A stretch of DNA of 64,000 nt from Miscanthus floridulus (Eukaryota; Streptophyta; Magnoliopsida; Poales; Poaceae), in contig NC_089586.1 in NCBI RefSeq assembly GCF_019320115.1, positions 3,868,804 to 3,932,803 of the forward strand, given 5' to 3'. Position numbers and translations under genes: made by a program. Shown here piece by piece: positions 34,673 through 46,116 of this stretch; the stretch's first letter is position 1, and each line of letters opens with the position of its first letter. Under the pieces are notes generated by a model. That model worked only from the letters and a program-made list of their open reading frames with translations, ran no database searches and was not told the DNA's origin.

Positions 34673-34803
34673 TAACCAGAGGAGCTGTGGTGCTAAGATT
34701 GTAGGGTTCGATCTTTCGATCTGAAGCCGGATCGGTGTGTCATTCTCCACCACAACGATAGTTACCATCACCTGACGGAAGATCGGGATCCCCGTCTACA
34801 TTA
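34673..34803 (+). repeat. Gypsy 5' LTR, last part
   Basis: 131 bp matching 40078-40208, from TAACCAGAGGAGC to CTACATTA, followed by the primer binding site. Confidence 0.92.
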
Positions 34804-34805
34804 AG

Positions 34806-34817
34806 TGGTATCAGAGC
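34806..34817 (+). other. Primer binding site of the Gypsy element
   Basis: TGGTATCAGAGC two bases after the LTR end, complementary to initiator tRNA-Met. Confidence 0.93.
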
Positions 34818-35981
34818 TAAGGTATACCATCAGGTTCACTTTTTATTCCTTAGTTTGAGTGTTTCGTATTCGTCCCATAGTCCAGTGCCATACTCGTTTT
34901 TTCTATCCTAGAACCTTCCGCGCTATAGCCTTTGCATATTTTAGTTTCAGAGTCCATCGTGTTGAGTTTGTGTCCTGGTCGAGGTCTTGTTGCTGGTTAG
35001 GTCATGTTAGAGTCCAGTTCGTGTGTTTTCCCCCATCGTTTCCATCAAATCTTGGCTGTTGTGACCAATTTTGCACACATTGTTCCCGTTTTGTCCTCTA
35101 ATTTGGAGCCAATTCTTAAAACTGGTCCAGTTTTTATATACGAACTCCGTTTTCGACGTTCCATATATGCAAATCAATCAAAAAAAATTCCAGATCCGTC
35201 CATCCCCCACTTTGTCGAGGTTCGGAATTTTTAGATTGGCCAAAAAGTGGTCACAAGATCCTCGATCGTGGTCACAAGGTTTTTGTCAATTTTCATCCAG
35301 TTTTCTGAAAATTCCACAGGCCACGTCTTACACTTGTTTGAGCTCATATTTTCTGTGGTTACTGCTTTTGTGCTCCTAAGTAAAGGAAAAATATCAAAAA
35401 AATAAAATAAAAAAATCGAAATTTCCCAAAAAAACAACGACAGCCCAAAAAATAGAAAAAAAGAGGGGTAAAAGAGGAACAATATCTAGAGGAGCACATA
35501 GAGAAGCCTAGAGTGAGCTGTGTTTGCGTGTGCTGTCTGGTTCCTTGTTTGTGTTGCTGTTTCCATCCACCATACTTATTTTTCTCATACCAATCACCTT
35601 GCTATCCACCATACTTTTGTCACAACCTAGTACTTGCAACACTTTAGACCAGCAACGAGAACGAGTACTTTGGACTATAATTCAGCATTACTTTCTGTTA
35701 CTGACTTGTGTGCCAGATATACATATTACTCTTTGTTTACCTTCCAAGCTCCACAAATTCTTCAGATCAGTACAGACAAAGGGTCTTGCAATCTCGGTAC
35801 CACTACCTCACAGGTATCACAAACCAGCCGCCGGTTGTACCGCCCACTGCTTGCGTTGGTAAGAACTTGGTAAGAGCTTGGTAAGATGCTTCCACTTGCT
35901 GTGAAAAGTGACACCACTACACCCACATAGTCATTTGGTAGGGATAACTTTCACCTGTTTGTTTCTATTTTTGTGTTTTCA
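34818..35981 (+). other. Gypsy 5' leader
   Basis: 1.16 kb with no recognisable coding content. 35380-35475 is A-rich. Normal position for the packaging signal of an LTR element. Confidence 0.6.
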
Positions 35982-37220
35982 ATGGCAGGAGGTGAACAAA
36001 CTACAGATAACAATCCTAAGGGTTTCAGCGAGTGTGTCAGCCAAGAGCAACTACAAGCTGTTGTAGAGGATGCCCAAAAAAGGATGAATGAGGCCGTTAG
36101 GAAGGCCATCACTAATGCACTCATTGAACTCAACATTGGCAATAGCATGGAGAGATTGGACAAGCGAATTTCCACACTAACCGATAAGGTTACTGAGTTG
36201 GAAACCTTTGTGGCGGGCAACAACGACGTTTCCGGCAGCAACACCGATGGTCAAGACACGGTGCATGATGCCACTAGAAACATAGGTCGAGCAACTATCC
36301 GACAAGAGAGATTACGGCAACGTCTTCGCCGCAACACGACAGGTATGGGTGGCGTCCACCACCACCGCCAAGGTAATAATCACCGTGTGCCCGATGATCC
36401 TTATGCTAAGATTAAGCTCACAATACCATCTTTTTCGGGTCATTATGATGCTGAGGGATATCTTGATTGGGAGATGATGGTAGAATAAAAGTTTAGTGCC
36501 CACTTTGTACCTGAGCAGCATAGAGTTAGACAAGCTACTAGTGAGTTTAAGGATTTTGCTATTATTTGGTGGAATGGGCTAGCTGCACAGGATGCTTTAC
36601 CTGGTACATGGGAAGAACTTAAGGTAGCTATGCATGATTGTTTTGTTCCTCCTTCTTATCATAGAGACTTGCGTAAGAAATTGATACGTTTAGAACAAGG
36701 AGATAAATCTATACAGGATTACTATGGTGAGCTCCAAAAGGGATTGATGCGCTATAGTGTTGTAGAGGGAAACGAAGATGCCATTTGTCGTTTTTATTCT
36801 GGTTTGAGGCATGACATTTAGGACATTGTTGATTATAAAGAATTTAACACTGTCAACTAGTTGTTTCAGTTTGCTATGCTGGTAGAAAAGGAATTGCAGG
36901 GGCGTGAACAGTAGGGCAAGAGCAAGGTCAGCACCAGCACATACACGCCACGCTCGGCACCATCTTCGGGGCTGACCAAGCCAACCACTTTTTGGACGCC
37001 TCCACCAGCGAGCAAGCGACCAACAGCCTCCTCTAGAGTTTCCGCTATACCTAAGACACCTCCCGCATGACCTTCAGATTTAGGTAAAAATTCTTTGCAG
37101 GTGCCTACCAAGAGTTCCTCATCCGTTGCATCGATGGGACGCACTTCGGGTATTCAGTGCCACCACTGCCATGGCATTGGCCATGTACAGAAGGACTGCC
37201 CAAGTCAGCGGGCATATATT
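35982..37220 (+). pseudogene. Gypsy gag
   Basis: Starts MAGGEQTTDN at 35982. A coiled region rich in Glu/Lys follows, then the retrotransposon-gag core with AIIWWNGLA near 36560 and YYGELQKGLMR near 36720. A CX2CX4HX4C zinc knuckle (CHHCHGIGHVQKDC) lies near 37158-37200. At least five in-frame stops lie in one frame, near 36486, 36820, 36858, 36913 and 37066. Most look like C-to-T changes of CAA, CAG or CGA codons. The protein would coat element RNA; this copy cannot make it. Confidence 0.88.
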
Positions 37221-39295
37221 GCTACAGAAGATGGTTACATCAGCACCTCTAACATTGAGGATAAAGAAGACCAAGATGCAGATGAGGAGGACGGCGAAGT
37301 CCTTGGTGACGAGGCCACGACGTCCTATAGGAGCATTATTGTACAGCGGGTGCTCAGCTCACAAGTCCAGCAACCTGAGAAGCTACAACGCCATAACTTG
37401 TTCCAGATTTTCTTTGTCATCAGCGACCGTCGAGCACGTGTCATTATTGATGGAGGTAGCTGCAACAATTTGGTGAGTTCTGATTTGGTCAAGAAGCTTA
37501 GCTTGACCACACGCCCACACCCACGCCCATATCATATTCAGTGGCTAAATGATTCTGGTAAAGCAAAGGTAACACAAACTTACAGAGTTTCATTTTCCAT
37601 TGGTTCTTATGCTGATTCTGTTGATTGTGATGTGGTACCTATGCAAGCTTGTTCACTTTTATTGGGTCATCCTTGGGAACATGATAATGATGCTACCCAC
37701 CATGGTAGAAGTAATAAATACACTTTTGTGCATAAAGGAAAGAAAATTACTTTAGTACCTTTGACCCCTGCTCAAATTGTACAAGCTGATAGAGAACGCG
37801 CTGCTAGTTTGAATGATGTTCAATCTGAAAATCAGCAAGTTGCTAATTCTATTTTCCCACCTAAAAAGGATAAGTCTACATCTATTTCTAAGGCTGAGGG
37901 GATTAAATTGAAGGGTGGTGTTATGCTTGCAATAAAATGTGACTTTGCTGAAATTTCTGATGATGATATTTGCTATGCTTTGGTATGCAAACGAGCTACG
38001 TTTTCACTTGATGATATTGTTAGCTCGGTACCTCCTGCTATCACTAACCTTTTGCAGGAGTATGAGGATATTTTTCTAGCTGAGATACCCCCGTGGCTAC
38101 CACGTATGAGAGGGATAGAGCATCAAATCGATTTGATTCTGGGAGCGACCTTGCCCAACCGAGCTGCATATCGAATCAATCCTGAGGAGACTAAGGAAAT
38201 TCAGCGGCAAGTCCAAGACCTTTTGGACCGCGGGTATGTATGTGAAAGCCTTAGTCCTTGTGCCGTTCCTGTACTTTTGGTTCCTAAGAAAGATGGAAGT
38301 TGGCGTATGTGTGTTGATTATAGAGCCATCAATAATATTACTATTCGGTATCGTCATCCTATTCCTAGGCTAGATGACATGCTTGATGAGTTGTGTGGTT
38401 CTATAATTTTCACTAAGATTGACTTGCGAAGTGGCTACCACTAGATTAGAATGAAACTTGGAGATGAATGGAAAACTGCATTTAAAACCAAATTCAGATT
38501 GTATGAGTGGTTAGTTATGCCTTTTGGTTTGACAAATGCACCTAGCACTTTCATGCGCTTAATGAATGAGGTTTTAAGAGTTTTTATTGGTCATTTTGTG
38601 GTAGTTTACTTTGATGATATATTGATTTACAGCAAGTCTTTTGATGAACATATGGATCACTTACATGCTGTTTTTAATGCCTTATATGATGCACGTTTAT
38701 TTGGTAACCTTGAGAAGTGCATCTTTTGCACGGATCGAGTTTCTTTTCTTGGCTATGTTGTAACTCTACAGGGAATTGAGGTGGACGAGATGAAAATTGA
38801 AGCCATAAAGAGCTGGCTGGTTCCCCAAACCGTCACACAGGTGAGGAATTTTCTTGGTCTTGCAGGATTCTACCGCCGCTTCATCAAAGATTTCAGCACC
38901 ATTGCTGCCCCATTGCATGAGTTGATGAAGAAAGGAGTGGTGTTTCATTGGGGAGAGGCACATGAGGAGTCCTTTGACACTTTGAAGGACAAGCTTACAC
39001 ACGCACCATTGCTGCAACTTCCAAATTTTGGTAAGACTTTTGAGCTAGAATGTGATGCTAGTGGACTTGGCATTGGTGGTGTTTTGATGTAAGATGGTAA
39101 ACCTATTGCTTACTTTAATGAAAAATTACATGGTCCTTATAAGATTATTGAGAAAATAAATAATAATGCATACAAACTTGAGTTGCCACCCGAGTTCGGG
39201 GTTAGTCCCACATTTAACATTGCAGATTTGAAACCTTATTTGGGAGAAGAAGATGAGCTTGAGTCGAGGATGACTCCAATTCAAGAGGGGGAGGA
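37221..39295 (+). pseudogene. Gypsy pol with internal deletion
   Basis: Protease is marked by VIIDGGSCNNLVS near 37445. Reverse transcriptase follows from YRINPEETKE near 38170, through VPKKDGSWRMCVDYRAI near 38290 and [12 protein letters not shown] near 38520 to the catalytic YFDDILIYS near 38610. RNase H begins with [17 protein letters not shown] near 39050. After YFNEKLHG near 39130 the frame jumps straight to a segment resembling the integrase C-terminal tail (YKIIEKINNNAYKLELP), so the rest of RNase H and the integrase core are deleted. Stops near 38442 (after SGYH) and 39090 (after GGVLM) each sit where relatives have Gln. Confidence 0.9.
39283..39295 (+). other. Polypurine tract of the Gypsy element
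   Basis: AAGAGGGGGAGGA directly abutting the 3' LTR. It also encodes part of the pol tail. Confidence 0.85.
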
Positions 39296-40208
39296 TGATG
39301 AGGACATCACTCCTTTGGATGTACCAGCTGATCCTCCAACCGTCATGCAAGGTCCAATGACCCGGGCTCAAATGCGTCAACTCAATTTACAGGTGAGCTC
39401 GTTCTTAAGCGATCCTTTTCATACTTTTGAGAATAGACTACTACCTAATGATGTTATCTTGCTTAGGAACATTGGAGAGGGTCAAGAGGGACTAAGAGGA
39501 CATGGAGGAGGTGATGATGACCAGCAAGGACGTCCAACACAAGCCAGAGGCCCAGTCCAACACGAATTCGAGTCTGCCTCGGCCTCCAGGATCAGTCTGC
39601 CTTAAACTGGTCGCCCAGGAAGCATCCGAACTCCGTTTTCGATGATCCACATATGGATGGAAAGCTAATTTGATAAGGAAGTCAATCCAAGTGGTTCCAC
39701 ATCAAAAGCTGTTCGGAATCAATGGGAATCGTCAAAACAAGTCAGCGTCCAGAATCTGCCAGGGTGCTACGACACCGTCTTTTAGTCCGTTGGACCATGT
39801 ATCGAGTTTGGGCCCATTAGGGGCGTGTCCAGGGGTCTTGCACAACCCTAGAGTCTTCATAAACAGCCACTGGCCCTCCATTAGGGTTTGGGTTTTGCTT
39901 AGATTATTCTGTCAAGAAACAGTTTCGCCGTTCATCGGTTTGTAAGACCCCAAGTCATGAGATTAATCTTTCATCTGCAATTTGATTGCGTTCTTTCTTG
40001 TTCTTGCTTGTGTTCTTCGTTGCGCAGGTAGGGATTAGCCTTCTTGGCGAGGTCAACCTAGTTCGTGACTTGGTTGATAACCAGAGGAGCTGTGGTGCTA
40101 AGATTGCAGGGTTCGATCTTTCGATCTGAAGCCGGATCGGTGTGTCATTCTCCACCACAACGATAGTTACCATCACCTGACGGAAGATCGGGATCCCCGT
40201 CTACATTA
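39296..40208 (+). repeat. 3' LTR of the Gypsy element
   Basis: 913 bp, TGATGAGG to CTACATTA. The pol frame runs through the polypurine tract and about 103 codons into this LTR, ending at 39605 after an Arg/Gly/Gln-rich tail. CRM-type chromoviruses are known for a coding region that overlaps the LTR. Confidence 0.93.
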
Positions 40209-40213
40209 CTGTG
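40209..40213. repeat. Gypsy target-site duplication CTGTG, right copy
   Basis: CTGTG followed by ATTGATGG, the transposase codons that continue from 22069. Confidence 0.9.
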
Positions 40214-42671
40214 ATTGATGGATTGATCCATGCTTGGGAGAAGGGGGTATGGACATATGATCGAGCTACAAAGACAAGCTTCAAAATGCACGTTTGGTAC
40301 CACTACTCCCTGCATGACTTCCTGGCGTATGGGTTATTCACCGCTTGGTGTGTTCACGGGAAGTTCCCATGCCCAGTATGCAAGGAAGCCGTGAGGTTCA
40401 TTTGGTTGAAGAAGGGTGGCAAGTATTCGTTGTTCGACCAGCATCGTCAGTTCCTCCCTCTAAACCATGAATTTAGAGAAGACATCAAGAGCTTTACGAA
40501 AGGTGTCCAAGTGATAGACCCTAAACCACACTTGAGGACTGGTGTCGAGGTTCGTGTTCAGATAGATGCTCTCGTGCCCAATGAAGAAGGTGGTTTTGTG
40601 GGATATGGTGAGGAACATATGTGGACTCATAAATCCGGCTTGATGAGGCTCCCCTATTTCGATGACCTTCTTCTGCCACATAACATTGATGTAATGCACA
40701 CTGAAAAGAATATCGCTGAGGCACTTTGGGGAACTCTCATGGACACTAACAAGTCTAAGGACAACGTTAAGGCTAGAGTGGACCTAGCGACGTTGTGCGT
40801 TAGACCAAATCAAGCGATGCAACCTCCTAGTGGCCGAAACAAGAACTAGAAAAGGCCTAAGGTCAATTTTGTCTTGCAAATTGATCAAAGGAGGGAGGTA
40901 CTAAAATGGATGCAGATGTTAATGTTTCTAGATGGATATGCAGCGAATCTTAGCAGGGGAGTGAACTTAGGCACTCTGCAAGTCAACGGGATGAAGAGTC
41001 ATGACTACCATATATGGATTGAGCGGCTTCTTCCGGTGATGGTCCGAGGCTATGTCCCTGAGCATGTCTGGCAAGTGCTGGCAGAGTTGAGCTTTTTCTT
41101 CCACCAGCTTTATGCCAAGGAGATATCTCGGACCGTCGCTCAGGACTTGGAAAAAGCGGCACCTGTGTTGCTCTATAAGCTAGAGAAGATCTTTCCACCC
41201 AGCTTCTTCTTGCCGATGCAACATCTGATTGTGCACCTCCCATCCGAGGCATGTTTGGGGGGGCCCGTGCAGGCCCATTGGTGCTATCCAATCGAGAGAT
41301 GTTTAAAGACTCTTCGCAAAAAATGTACAAATAAAGCTAGAATTGAGGCTGCCATTGCAGAGGCATGCCTTCAGGAGGAGGTGGCAAACTTCACAACGCT
41401 ATACTATAAGTTGAACCTTCCTAGCAATCATAATCCACCCTCTTATTACAATACTGGCGAAAATGAATCGACCCTGAGCCTTTTCCAAGGCCAACTCGGC
41501 AGCGCAAGTGGATCAACCCCAAAGCTATTGGGAAATGAAGAGTGGTGCAGTATCATGCTATATGTGTTGAATAACCTTACCGAGGTGCAGCCATTCATCA
41601 AGTAAGTTCTCAACGAACTTATTTCAATATGCCATCACTATTCTGCATCCAACCCCATTGATTCTCGTTCGGACAGGGAATTTGTTCGTGAATTCTGGCA
41701 TCAATCAAGGGATCCTACCTCGCATGAACAAGACACCCTTGTTTCGTGGGGTGTGGGAGTGGGGAGGCCTAATTTCATTTCTTGGTTCAAACAAAAGGTA
41801 ATGTCCAATTTAGCTCGTACGTTCAATCGTCCAAGGTGATCGTACGTTTGATTAATATAACGATCTATCATGATTCACCTTGCAGGCCCAGACCGATTCG
41901 TCCATGAGCGACGAGTTGAAAAAGGTTGCAAACGACTATGATGTTAGGGTGAAGTCATTTACCGGCTATGATGTGAACGGATATCGCTTCCACACAATAA
42001 GTTACGAGCAGATTCGGCCCAAACGAAAAACCACAAATAGCGGAGTTTGTACGCCCGACACTGATGGCCTCGACTATCATGGTAGAGTTGAGGAAATCTA
42101 TGAACTCTCATTTCATGGAGATGAACCTCTTAAACCTGTCATGTTCAAATGCAACTGGTTTAATCCTCGATCAACGAGACGAACCGCTCATCTTGGGCTA
42201 GTGGAGATTCGAGAAGATTCCATCTATCCTGGAAAAGATGTCTACATTGTGGCTCAACAGGCCATGCAGGTGTATTATACTCGATACGCCAACCAAGACA
42301 AAGAGGATCTTAAGGGTTGGGCTATTGTGCACCAGGTATCTCCACATTGTAAACTACCTGCCCCAAACAATGATGATTACAACTTTAATGCAAACACATA
42401 TGATGGTCAGTTCTATCAAGACGATGGGCTACCAGGCACATTTGAGATAGTCTTACTCGAAGCAATCGAAATGGAAGTAGACAACGAAATGGTTGATGAC
42501 GAGGTCGATGGAGATGTGGTGGTAAATGCCAAGGACATAGCAATGCTTGAGCGATTACTTCTAGGCAATGACGACGATGACAACATAGAACCTTTGGATA
42601 GTGTTGCCCATTTGGACAATTTTGACAGTGATGATGAGACCTATGATCCCAATCATGAAGATTATTCCTAA
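40214..42671 (+). pseudogene. CACTA TNP2-type transposase, 3' part
   Basis: Continues the transposase reading frame: Transposase_21 region with KMHVWYHYSLHD, KFPCPVCKEAVRF and NIDVMHTEKNIAEALW to about 40840; then a DUF4218 region with HDYHIWIERLLP and PMQHLIVHLP to 41601. Introns follow at 41602-41676 and 41798-41885, both GT-AG, with a 121-bp exon between. The last exon, 41886-42671, carries DUF4216 (FKCNWFNPRSTRRTA, GKDVYIVAQQAMQVYY) and an acidic tail ending HEDYS. One nonsense codon at 40847-40849 sits where TGG is expected. Apart from that and the Gypsy insertion this part looks well kept. Confidence 0.92.
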
Positions 42672-42774
42672 TACATGTAATACTATGGTTTTTTAATTTG
42701 TGTTTTGTTTATATATTTTGAATCTATTTCTAATATATGTACTAATTAGTCTTGTTCATTCTTTATGATTGCAG

Positions 42775-45148
42775 GTGATTGGACAACGATGGTGAGCAGA
42801 CGTCCATGCCGTGACACGCCCTTGGTTTACAGGAGAGACCGCCCTCTCCTTTGAGGTGAGGGGTCGTCGTTCGGGGTAGCGTCCGCAGGAGGTGACGAGA
42901 GGAGGACCAGGGGCAGCCACCACAGGAGGCAGTGGTCTCCTTCCTCAACACGTGACAAGGTGTTGGAGGAGGATCACGTGACGGCCATGGCCTCATCCTC
43001 GTTGGAGGACGAGAGGGGTCAGCAGACAGGCGAGGGAGACGAGGCGCTTGAGGGCAAGGGAGGCGAGGCACTCGAGGGCGAGGTGCTCAAGGGCGAGGGA
43101 GAGGGTACCGCTACTCAGACTCTCTACGAGCGAGGTCCCGCGAGCCTCCCTCCGGTTCCGCTTCCTCACAACCGCTCAGTGATTCGGCCTATGGCAAAGA
43201 GGTAAGTAACTATGGATGTTATCACAACTACTTCATAAGATATGTTAGAAATCTTAAGAGAAACTGATAAATTTTCTTAATCACTTGTGTAGGGCCTGGT
43301 TGGTTTTGTCAGGTACTCCAGCATGCACCCCCACGAGCATCCTTGGTGTTTTGTGCAGGAAATGGTACCCCAGCATTGTGCAACTGTCCGAAGAGCCAGT
43401 GGTGCGGGAGCCGGCCTCCAACTAGGACAGGTACGAGCTGGTCATGGATGACACTTACCACAACAAGTAGGAGCAAGTATTGGTGGAGTTTTGGGTAAGT
43501 CTCTCTCGCACAACATTGCTTAATACATCGCATTCATTGGTTAAATCTTTTATCAAAATAATGAATGGATACATCGGTTTTGTATGCAGAAATATTTCAA
43601 GGCCGAAGAAGGACTTGAGGCCCAGGTGGATCGGGCGACTGCCGTAGCTTGTAGGAAGTACGTCACCGAGATGCATCACCATGGGCGCGTCCAGGCCCAC
43701 ATAGACTACTATAGGTTGGTACTTAGGCAGTCCCTCCCCAAGCCTCAAGCAAGACGGATTATGCTGACCCGGGACCAGTACCTTGAGGTAGGCGAATAAC
43801 ATTCATAATGATTCATTTTGATATTAAGTAGGTTCAATTTCATCTTCTTATATGTCAAATACTCGATGACTTGTAGGTGATTCCCTGGTGGTGCCGATCG
43901 TATCCCGAGTGCTGGGCCGTGATCGTGGACAAGTGGTTATCACAGGACTTTGTTGACATGCACGAGAGGCAGCGGGAACAGCGTCTGATGAGGCAAGGTC
44001 TAACTCACCATCAAGGCAGCCGTAGCCTCCCCGGATACAAACAAGCATACGTAAGTGATTTCTTTCATTTATTTTGACGCTCAATTCTGCTTGATTTCTC
44101 ACCATCTTCCCGTCTTTCTCGCAGGAGGCTGCGCACCCGGGCGAGGAGGTCTCGGAGTTCTCTGCGTGGGCTATGTCCCACATGGGCAGGGCGTCGTCCT
44201 CTGTCTCCTTCGACCCAGCTGCCCCGCCCTAGGTGTACTCCGGCCCGAACGTGTACACTAAAGTCCAAGAGTACACGTCAACGGTAAGGCAGATCTATGG
44301 GGAAGATTACAATGTGTGCACTGAGCCCATTGATGCAGAGGCGATCATGAGGCTCGGAGGAGACAAGAAGCACGGGCGGCTATGGATTGCAGACGGCGCC
44401 ATCGACTCCACCACTGTTCCCTCCCTCGACGCTATTCAAGCACGGAGCACGAGCTCTAGCCAGCCCATATGTCCACGGCCTTCTCCAGCACTGCAGCAGG
44501 TCCAAGCACTCTAGGTAAATCCTATTTTACTCATCGTACGTAGATATTTACACACCTAAATTAGATTTGCATTACTGATATATTGGAGTGAAATATTATA
44601 GGCCGAGCTGCAAGAAACAAAAAGGCAAAGTCAAGAGCAGAACGCGGAGCTGACCGCACAGCTGCAGGCCCAGAAGGTCGCGTTCGAGGCCGTGCAGAAG
44701 CAGATGGCGGAGATGATGGTGATCATTCAAAGTCTTGGGCAAGCATCGGGTGTACCTGTGCAGTTTTCAGCTCCTCCACCTCCTACTCCTGTAAGTATGA
44801 AAGTTCACTTTTCACTTGTGCTTTGCATGTATGTCGGCCTTCGTGCCGTTGTGGATGTCAGCGTTCGTGCCGTTGTGGATGTCAGCGTTCGTGCCGTCGT
44901 TTCTTATAGGTTTTGGAAACCTCCCCGTGCAGGGCAGGTGCTGCCGAAATTTTCAATTGAGTCTAATCTTTTTGTATTCCTATAATACTAGATGCAATCT
45001 CTAAGTTCCAAAACTATTTTCCCGGATTACTCACACATGCAATCTCTGCTCCTTTGTGCAGCTTTCGTCCGCGGGTTCCAATCAACCCGCTAGTGCGTCA
45101 CCGGGTGATCCTGCTTTTCTTTCACCATCGTCTCATAGGCTAACTTGA
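42775..45148 (+). pseudogene. CACTA second gene, TNPA/Transposase_24-like DNA-binding protein
   Basis: A multi-exon gene 100 bp downstream of the transposase. Exons I can place: about 42930-43201, 43293-43494, 43590-43787, 43877-44050, 44125-44514, 44602-44790, 45062-45148, all with GT donors and AG acceptors; the last five are in phase 0. A 5' piece at 42775-42930 is degenerate. Motifs: ILGVLCRKWYPSIV near 43340, KYFKAEEGLEAQVDRA at 43590, PWWCRSYPECW near 43885, VYTKVQEYTS near 44260, a coiled coil with QLQAQKVAFEAVQKQ at 44602-44750. In En/Spm such proteins bind the subterminal repeats. Stops near 43423, 43468, 44230 and 44512 break it. Confidence 0.85.
44830..44960 (+). repeat. GTTCGTGCCGTTGTGGATGT repeats in a TNPA intron
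   Basis: Three copies of a unit of about 29 bp followed by GGTTTTGGAAACCTCC and GGTGCTGCCGAAATTTTC, the same sequence and order as 20160-20315 in the leader. Direct orientation, about 10 kb apart in the transposon without its insert. Confidence 0.82.
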
Positions 45149-45420
45149 TGAGGACTTGTGCTAGGTGATGTGGTTGGACTTTAGCGTGATTTGTGATTTA
45201 TGGTTGTGACTTGTGCTTGGATTTCATTAACTTGTCGTAATAAACATGTGAATGATGATAAACATGTAACTTGTCGTTGTAATATATTGTGATTTGTGGT
45301 TCACAATTATGGTTGTGATATATTGTGAGAAAATGGGTTCTGTGTGATATATATATGTATATATATGAAATGCTTGTGTCGATGGAATGCAAAAAACAAA
45401 AAAAAATTTAAATTTCTGCC

Positions 45421-46113
45421 TCTTTGCCGAGGGCAATGACCAGGGCCCTCGGCAAAGAAGGGTCCTTTGCCGAGGGCCCAAGCAATAGCCCTCGGCAAAG
45501 ATTTTTTTTGGAAAAAAATCCTGACAATTTCTTTGCCGAGGGCCAGGGAGCAGGCCCTCGGCAAAGGGTTAAAAAAATTCAAAAAAAACTTTTTCTTTGC
45601 CGAGGGCTGGCCCTCGGCAAAGAATTTTTAAAAAATCCTAAAAATTTCTTTGCCGAGGGCCAGGGAGGAGGCCCTCGGCAAAGGTTTTTAAAAAAAATAA
45701 AAAAAAATTATTTGCCGACTTTGCCGAGGGCCGGCCCTCGGCAAAGAATTTTTAAAAAATCCTAAAAATTTCTTTGTCGAGGGCCAGGGAGGAGGCCCTC
45801 GGCAAAGGTTTTTTAAAAAAAATAAAAAAATTTATTTGCCGAGGGTCGGCCCTCGGCAAACAAATTAAAAAAAACCCATTTCTTTGCCGAGGGTCGGCCC
45901 TCGGCAAAGAAACCGCCAATGGCGCCGGCGCCTGACGGCTTCTTTTCTTTGCCGAGTGCCCGATAAAGGGCCCTCGGCAAAGACCCCTTCGCCGTCTAAA
46001 AATTCCCCGAGGGGTCTTTGCCGAGAGCAGCCCTCGGCAAAGCCTTTGTTGAGGGTTTCTAGACCTTTGCCGAGGGCTATAGGCCCTCGGCAAAGCATGC
46101 GCCTCCAGTAGTG
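45421..46113 (+). repeat. Right subterminal array and terminus of the CACTA element
   Basis: About ten hairpins of CTTTGCCGAGGGC/GCCCTCGGCAAAG with T/A-rich spacers. Two stretches near 45600-45700 and 45715-45815 are near-duplicates of about 115 bp. Ends GCGCCTCCAGTAGTG at 46113, inverse of CACTACTGGAGGCGC. Confidence 0.92.
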
Positions 46114-46116
46114 TAT
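46114..46116. repeat. CACTA target-site duplication TAT, right copy
   Basis: TAT directly after CCAGTAGTG, matching 17769-17771. Confidence 0.8.

Larger units (their letters stand above)
22070..40208 (+). mobile_element. Ty3/Gypsy chromovirus-type element (CRM-like), interrupted
   Basis: The plus-strand element sits inside the CACTA transposase gene with TSD CTGTG. Both LTRs are 913 bp once the nested insert is removed, begin TGATGAGG and end CTACATTA. Order: 5' LTR (22070-22851 plus 34673-34803), primer binding site, gag, protease, reverse transcriptase, partial RNase H, a large deletion, the integrase C-terminal tail, polypurine tract, 3' LTR. Protease-RT-RNase H-integrase order defines Gypsy. 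The RT sequence and the coding frame that runs into the 3' LTR fit CRM-type chromoviruses. LTRs differ at roughly 40 sites by eye. The deletion and many stops make it defective. Confidence 0.92.
17772..46113 (+). mobile_element. CACTA (En/Spm) DNA transposon, 28.3 kb with nested inserts
   Basis: The left end reads TACTACTGGAAACGCG (first base C to T). The right end is the reverse complement of CACTACTGGAGGCGC. Both sit between TAT duplications and are followed inward by arrays of CTTTGCCGAGGGC/GCCCTCGGCAAAG subterminal repeats. Inside are the two usual genes, a TNP2-type transposase (20922-22069 plus 40214-42671) and a TNPA-type protein (42775-45148). Removing the Gypsy insert and one CTGTG leaves about 10.2 kb, a normal size. 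Both genes have stops, so this copy is not autonomous, though the ends could still be mobilised in trans. Confidence 0.95.

Noticed and set aside
45421..46098. Regularly spaced repeats resembling a CRISPR array
   Set aside because: The units are hairpin subterminal repeats of a CACTA transposon, with variable T-rich spacing, in a plant genome.
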